This document shows, one piece after another, positions 59,719 through 64,000 of a DNA stretch of 64,000 nt. The DNA is from Sphingosinicella flava (GTDB lineage Bacteria > Pseudomonadota > Alphaproteobacteria > Sphingomonadales > Sphingomonadaceae). The stretch covers positions 1,221,122 through 1,285,121 of the forward strand of contig NZ_CP065592.1 in assembly GCF_016025255.1 (NCBI RefSeq). The letters run 5' to 3'. Below the pieces are notes generated by a model, which made no database searches, had not been told where the DNA came from, and saw nothing but the letters and a program-made list of their open reading frames with translations. Each line of letters begins with the position of its first letter. Within the stretch, counting starts at the first letter, position 1. A program made the translations under genes and the position numbers.

Positions 59719-59789
59719 TGTATGCAATTGCTTACATTTGACGATGTATGCTATGGCTTACACACAGTCAAAGGAAGCGATCGCTTACA
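59719..59789. promoter_or_regulatory. Three operator-like repeats upstream of hipB
   Basis: Two 18-bp inverted repeats with the same arms: TGTATGCAATTGCTTACA (59719-59736) and TGTATGCTATGGCTTACA (59745-59762). A third, with a degenerate left arm (AGGAAGC-GATC-GCTTACA, 59772-59789), ends at the hipB start codon. Start-to-start spacing is 26 and 27 bp, about 2.5 helical turns. They lie where a HipB dimer would autorepress. Confidence 0.7.
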
Positions 59790-60103
59790 TGAGCATTCCT
59801 CTTCGAACCGCGGCCGATATCGGTGCCCTGATCCGCGAACGCCGCCAAGCAGCCGGGATGGATCAAGCGACATTGGCGAAGCGCGCGCGCGTGAGCCGTT
59901 TGTGGATCAACGAAGTCGAGCAAGGCAAGCCCGGCGCAGGCATCGCCCGCATATTGCGCACCCTTGCCGCCCTCGATCTGCAGGTGCGGGTACATGATCG
60001 CAAAATGAGCGAGGAGCGGACCGCGCGCGCAAGCCAGGCCTTGCGGCGCCTCTCGCGAACTACGCCTCCTCCGCCTCCTCCGCCATCGCCGAGGAAGCGA
60101 TAA
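59789..60103 (+). CDS. hipB: HipB-like antitoxin/repressor
   Basis: A 104-residue Cro/CI-type helix-turn-helix protein ('IGALIRERRQAAGMDQATLAKRARVSRLWINEVEQGKPGAGIARILRTLAAL', residues about 9-60). A basic C-terminal tail and a Pro run (TTPPPPPPPSPRKR) follow. ATG 59789 has AAGGAAG 11 bases upstream; ATG 59753 lies within an operator repeat. HipB binds operators upstream of its own gene and neutralises HipA. Overlaps hipA (TAATG). Confidence 0.85.
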   Translation: MSIPLRTAADIGALIRERRQAAGMDQATLAKRARVSRLWINEVEQGKPGAGIARILRTLAALDLQVRVHDRKMSEERTARASQALRRLSRTTPPPPPPPSPRKR

Positions 60104-61401
60104 TGAGCGAGCTTATCGCCCTCATCGACGGCGAGCCGATCGCGACCCTCACCTTCACGAACGGCAGAACCGCGCTTGCCTATGAAAAGACATGGCAGGA
60201 GGCAACCCATGCCTACCCCCTGTCGCTTTCCATGCCGCTGGCCGCCCGCCGGCACCCGCCGCAAGCCGTGGAGCCCTTCCTCTGGGGGCTTCTCCCCGAC
60301 AATGAGCTCGTCCTGGAGAGATGGGCCCGGCAATTCCAGGTGTCCGCTCGAAACGCTTTCGCACTGATTTCGCACGTCGGGGAGGATTGTGCGGGCGCCG
60401 TTCAATTCGTCCGGCCGGAAAAGGTCGAAGAATTGCGGCGGGATGGCGGTATAATCTGGCTGTCGCAGGATGAATTGCGCGAGCGTCTGCAAATCCTGCG
60501 CGAAGACGCAGCCGCAGGACGGCGCGCCCGCGATCACGGACAGTTCAGCCTTGCCGGTGCCCAACCCAAGACAGCCCTTTTGCGCGACGGAGAACGCTGG
60601 GGCATTCCGTCGGGGCGCATCCCCACCACGCATATCCTGAAGCCTACGACACAGGCATTTGCCGGCCATGCGGAAAACGAGCATCTCTGCCTTGCCGTGG
60701 CAGAGGCTCTTGGCTTGGTTTCAGCGCGTTCCGAAGTCATTCGATTTGGCGATGTCACCGCTATCGCGGTGGAACGTTATGATCGCGACATGGGCGATGA
60801 TGGATTGCCTGTCCGCATCCACCAGGAGGACATGTGCCAGGCTCTTCGCGTCCATCCGGCATCCAAATATCAGAATGAAGGAGGTCCGGGCGCTTCCAAG
60901 ATTGCCGACGCCATCCGGACCTTCGTGTACCAACCGCTTTTCGCCGGAGAGACCGTCGGAGACACCGCCAATGAGGACTTGTGGCGGTTTATCGACGCCC
61001 TTCTATTCAACTGGCTGATCGGCGGCACCGATGCGCACGCCAAGAATTATTCTCTCCTGATCGCCAGCGAGGGGCTGGTCCGTCTAGCGCCGCTTTACGA
61101 TCTCGCCAGCATCTTCGCTTATCCGGAAATCGATATCCGCGACGCCAAGCTGGCGATGCATGTGGGAGGACGGTACAGGCTGTCCGAAATTGGCCTGCGC
61201 CGTTGGCGGGCGATGGCGGCCGACCTGCGCGTCGATGAGGACGCGCTCGTCGCCCGCGCCAAGTCCTTGGGGCAGCGCTTGCCGGACTGCTTCTCCGACC
61301 AGGCTGCCCGCATGCGCGCCGAGGGCCTGGATCACCCGATTATCGATAACATGCTCAGCGGCATCGCAAGGCACGTCCGGCTGGCGATGGTCGAAGTTTA
61401 G
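60103..61401 (+). CDS. hipA: HipA-family serine/threonine kinase toxin
   Basis: A 432-residue HipA. Key residues match E. coli HipA closely: Ser149 in '[11 protein letters not shown]' (autophosphorylation site, S150 in E. coli), Lys180 in 'THILKP' (ATP contact), catalytic Asp310 in '[11 protein letters not shown]' and Asp333 in 'PLYDLASI' (metal). In E. coli HipA phosphorylates glutamyl-tRNA synthetase and causes growth arrest and persistence; the target here is not known. All catalytic residues are intact. Second gene of hipBA; 4-bp convergent overlap with dgt. Confidence 0.93.
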   Translation: MSELIALIDGEPIATLTFTNGRTALAYEKTWQEATHAYPLSLSMPLAARRHPPQAVEPFLWGLLPDNELVLERWARQFQVSARNAFALISHVGEDCAGAVQFVRPEKVEELRRDGGIIWLSQDELRERLQILREDAAAGRRARDHGQFSLAGAQPKTALLRDGERWGIPSGRIPTTHILKPTTQAFAGHAENEHLCLAVAEALGLVSARSEVIRFGDVTAIAVERYDRDMGDDGLPVRIHQEDMCQALRVHPASKYQNEGGPGASKIADAIRTFVYQPLFAGETVGDTANEDLWRFIDALLFNWLIGGTDAHAKNYSLLIASEGLVRLAPLYDLASIFAYPEIDIRDAKLAMHVGGRYRLSEIGLRRWRAMAADLRVDEDALVARAKSLGQRLPDCFSDQAARMRAEGLDHPIIDNMLSGIARHVRLAMVEV

Positions 61402-62606
61402 AATCCTTCCGGCAATTCCACCGGCCCGATCAATTCTTCGTGCCGCGAAATGGCATAACGGTCGGTCATACCCGCGATGAAATCGCCGATGCGGCGGATG
61501 CAGCGGGTCCGGTCGCTTGTGTCGGCAGCCCATTCGGGCGGCAGCAAGGAGGGATTGTCGCGATAGACGGCGAAGAGGCGGGCAAGCACGCCTTTGGCCG
61601 TGTCTTGCACGGCGAGGATCGGCGGCGAGCGGTAGATACGGGCGTAGAGGAAAGTCTTCAGCGCTCGCTCGCGCTCGGCCATCGCTTCCGAAAAACCGCC
61701 GAGCTGACGGCCGGCCTGCCGCACCCCGTCTGCCGAAGATACACCGGCTTCCGCCACGCGCCGCCGCGTCTCGACGAGGACGTCGTTCACCATCCGCCCG
61801 ATCTGTTCCCGGATTAGTTCGGGCCGGAGGCGTTCGGCGGGCACATCCGGATAACGCCGCCGCACTGTGTCCCAGCTGTCGGCTACGAACGGCACCTCCA
61901 GCACATCGTCGAGCGCGATCAACCCGGCGCGGATGCCGTCGTCGATATCGTGATTGTCATAGGCGATGTCGTCCGCAATGGCGGCGATCTGCGCTTCAAG
62001 GCTCGGCCAAGTCTCAAGATCGAGCGGAAAGGCCGCATTCGCTTCCCGCATCGCCCAGGTCGGCCTAGTCACCGGGCCGTTATGCTTGGCGAGTCCTTCC
62101 AGCGTCTCCCAGGTGAGGTTCAGCCCGTCGAACCGCGGATAGGGCGATTCCATCTTGGTGAGCTGGCGGATCGTGTTCGCATTGTGATCGAACCCGCCGG
62201 CTTCGGCCATCGCCTCCTGCAAGGCATCCTCGCCCGAATGGCCGAAAGGCGGGTGGCCAATGTCATGAGCAAGGCACAAAGCCTCGGTCAGATCCTCGTT
62301 GAGGCCAAGGGCACGGGCGAGCGTCCGCCCGATCTGCGCGACTTCCAGGCTGTGAGTCAGGCGGACGCGGAAATGGTCGCCATCCGGGGCCACGAACACC
62401 TGCGTCTTGTGACGGAGGCGCCGGAAGGGAATGGAATGGATGATCCGGTCGCGGTCGCGCTGGAAGGCGTCGCGCGGCCCCCGCGTCTCGCCGCCCGCTT
62501 CGGGGTGCAGCCGCCCGCGCGACCGGGCAGGATCGGACGCATAAGGAGCAAGGGGCCTTATTTGGCCGGCAATTTCTCGATTTCCTGTCCCGCCATGCTG
62601 GTCCAT
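61398..62606 (-). CDS. dgt: dGTPase-like deoxynucleotide triphosphohydrolase
   Basis: A 402-residue HD-domain protein with the Dgt metal site: '[12 protein letters not shown]' (His), '[19 protein letters not shown]' (HD and His), '[17 protein letters not shown]' (Asp). The N-terminal pattern '[27 protein letters not shown]' is also characteristic. It cleaves dNTPs to deoxynucleoside and triphosphate. ATG 62606 overlaps the end of the upstream TPR/SPOR gene by 49 bases; no better start is visible nearby, so the exact N-terminus is uncertain. Confidence 0.88.
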   Translation of the reverse strand: MDQHGGTGNREIAGQIRPLAPYASDPARSRGRLHPEAGGETRGPRDAFQRDRDRIIHSIPFRRLRHKTQVFVAPDGDHFRVRLTHSLEVAQIGRTLARALGLNEDLTEALCLAHDIGHPPFGHSGEDALQEAMAEAGGFDHNANTIRQLTKMESPYPRFDGLNLTWETLEGLAKHNGPVTRPTWAMREANAAFPLDLETWPSLEAQIAAIADDIAYDNHDIDDGIRAGLIALDDVLEVPFVADSWDTVRRRYPDVPAERLRPELIREQIGRMVNDVLVETRRRVAEAGVSSADGVRQAGRQLGGFSEAMAERERALKTFLYARIYRSPPILAVQDTAKGVLARLFAVYRDNPSLLPPEWAADTSDRTRCIRRIGDFIAGMTDRYAISRHEELIGPVELPEGF

Positions 62607-64000
62607 GCGAAGCCGTTCACCTTGTCCTTGGCGAGATCGTTGACGAATGCCTGCGCCTCTTTAGCGGTCTTGAACGGGCCGACAAGCAGGCGATTGGTGG
62701 CGCCCGCTTTCACGGTATAAGCGAGTTTGGAAGCCAGCTTCTTTTCGGCCTTGGCCTTCAACTTCCTATATTCGCCCGGCAGTGCGGCAATATTGGCACC
62801 ACTTGCCAACTGGACCCAGCTGCGCGCCGGATGCTCCTTCAGCGGATCCTTCTTCTTGGGCGCGGCCTTGGCGGCTTCGGTTTTCTTGACCGGCTCCTTC
62901 TTCACGGCAGCGGGCTTCGAAGCCTTCACTTCGGCGGCTGGCGCGGCCTTGGCGGGCACGTCGGTCGCGATGGGAGAAGCAAGCGGCGCGGGCAAATCCT
63001 GAACCAGGGTCACGACATCGGCAAATTGGAGCGGCCTCGATGCGCTCGCGGCCGGTGGGAACAACGTCGCCACCGGCGCGGGAGAGACGGCCTGAGGCTC
63101 TGCCTGCGCGACGGCAACCGGTTTGGACGATAGGGGCGCGGATGGCTGGACGGAAACGGGAAGCGGCTCTTGACGGGCAATATCCACCGGCGGCGCGACA
63201 GGCTTTTCGGCAATTGCTGCCGGCACTGCAGGCGCCGCTTCCGCGCCGCGCAGATTCTGGAAGGTGACGGGCATCTGACCCAGATGCACCGCAGCGGCCT
63301 TTTCAGCCGGATTGAGGGTCGCGAGGCGGGCAAGGAACGGCGCGAAGGCGGCAGCCTGGGCGGGAATGGCGGTCTTCACCGCCTGGTTCGCGCCCGCAAG
63401 GTCGCCGGTCAGCGCAAGGATGAAGGCCCGCGTGCGCCATGCCGCTTTGTCCTGATGGCGCAGCTGCACTTCGATCGTGCCCAGGGCCTGCGACTTGTTG
63501 CCGCTGATCGCCTGCGACAAGGCAAGCCGGCGCTCGACTTCCGGAGCGTCCTCTTGCGTGAGGATGGCAAGCGCATAATCCTTCTGGGCCGCCGCCTGAT
63601 CGCCCTTCAAGTCATAGGCAAGGCCGCGATAGGCCGCCACGTCGCGCTCGGGAATGCCCATCGCCCGGGCGTCCGCGAACAGGCGCAGCGCCTCGTCGGG
63701 TTGGCCCATCAGAGCAAGAACGGACGCGATCCCCGCCTTCACGCCGCCGTCGTTCGGCGCCACCGCTTCGGCCCGGGCGAAGAAGCCGCCCGCCGCCTCC
63801 GCATCGCCCAGACGCAAGGCCGCGGCACCCGCACCTTTCAATGCTGTGAGGCTCTGCGGACTGGACGACAGCTCGCGCACATAGCGGGACAAGGCCGTGG
63901 AGGGATCTTCGCGGTTCGTCGATCCCAGCTGATAGGTATAAGTGCCGATCCCCGTCTGCGTTTGCGCCTGGAGCAGGCCAGGAGCAAGCAGGGCGGCCAG
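62558..64000 (-). CDS. TPR/SPOR-domain exported protein (5' end outside window)
   Basis: At least 480 residues; the N-terminus lies beyond base 64000. The visible start ([17 protein letters not shown]) is the end of a signal peptide. TPR-like helices follow ('[60 protein letters not shown]'), then a Pro/Ala-rich linker, then a C-terminal SPOR domain ('[50 protein letters not shown]'). Probably a periplasmic or outer-membrane-associated cell wall protein. The TTG at 63892 in this frame is internal, not the start. Confidence 0.82.
   Translation of the reverse strand: MAALLAPGLLQAQTQTGIGTYTYQLGSTNREDPSTALSRYVRELSSSPQSLTALKGAGAAALRLGDAEAAGGFFARAEAVAPNDGGVKAGIASVLALMGQPDEALRLFADARAMGIPERDVAAYRGLAYDLKGDQAAAQKDYALAILTQEDAPEVERRLALSQAISGNKSQALGTIEVQLRHQDKAAWRTRAFILALTGDLAGANQAVKTAIPAQAAAFAPFLARLATLNPAEKAAAVHLGQMPVTFQNLRGAEAAPAVPAAIAEKPVAPPVDIARQEPLPVSVQPSAPLSSKPVAVAQAEPQAVSPAPVATLFPPAASASRPLQFADVVTLVQDLPAPLASPIATDVPAKAAPAAEVKASKPAAVKKEPVKKTEAAKAAPKKKDPLKEHPARSWVQLASGANIAALPGEYRKLKAKAEKKLASKLAYTVKAGATNRLLVGPFKTAKEAQAFVNDLAKDKVNGFAWTSMAGQEIEKLPAK

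Noticed and set aside
1-64000. tRNA, rRNA, CRISPR arrays, insertion sequences, prophage
   Set aside because: Reading both strands, I found no cloverleaf-like tRNA pattern, no spaced direct-repeat array, and no transposase, integrase or phage structural gene.

Overview
The window is high-GC chromosomal DNA from an alphaproteobacterium, almost certainly a sphingomonad (Sphingomonas or a close relative). Three things point there. The general stress locus has the EcfG/PhyR/NepR set plus a PhyP-type HisKA_2 protein. There is a tonB-exbB-exbD-exbD cluster. Dispersed palindromes are scattered through it, including one read through in frame as 'FVPSEVEG' inside PutA. Both edges cut genes: gspG on the left and a TPR/SPOR protein on the right. 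I saw no tRNA, rRNA, CRISPR array, insertion sequence or prophage.

Layout. 1-4.9 kb: 3' half of a type II secretion operon (gspGHIJKLMN), with 4-20 bp overlaps. 4.9-12.6 kb: amino acid permease, then tamB and tamA, on the minus strand. 12.6-16.3 kb: small membrane protein, S24-type repressor, two unknown small genes, topoisomerase IB and an MscS channel. 16.3-26.4 kb: catabolic and envelope genes (putA, MaoC, thiolase, phaZ, ABC exporter, small secreted proteins). 26.6-29.1 kb: TonB energy-transduction operon. 29.4-38.9 kb: folB plus a pteridine-reductase-like SDR, DUF1285-NUDIX-cca, a GGDEF/EAL protein, parC and purC. 38.9-46.7 kb: ModA-like protein, M23 peptidase, DUF455 and a degenerate RNase Z-like protein, an enoyl-CoA isomerase-like gene, bcp and glnE.

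46.8-51.7 kb is the most interesting part: a complete general stress response locus. On the minus strand lie phyR, a 45-residue membrane protein and ecfG; on the plus strand, nepR and phyP. I find three good matches to the EcfG promoter (GGAAC-N17-GTT). One lies between phyR and nepR inside an inverted repeat that reads almost the same in both directions. One is embedded in the phyR terminator hairpin, just upstream of the 45-residue gene. The third, downstream of phyP, drives no gene. It precedes a roughly 107-nt stretch that folds as two strong hairpins with C7 and C12 loops and a terminator-like end. I propose an undescribed EcfG-dependent small RNA there. An entericidin-like lipoprotein follows.

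51.7-64 kb: phospholipase D, tatABC, scpAB, nagZ, a SPOR protein and argS form one long minus-strand run of coupled genes. Then come a hipBA module with three evenly spaced operator-like repeats, dgt, and a TPR/SPOR protein running off the edge.

Gene starts were reassigned from raw open frames using ribosome binding sites, signal peptides and family lengths. No database search was possible; functional names rest on motifs and recognised family features.
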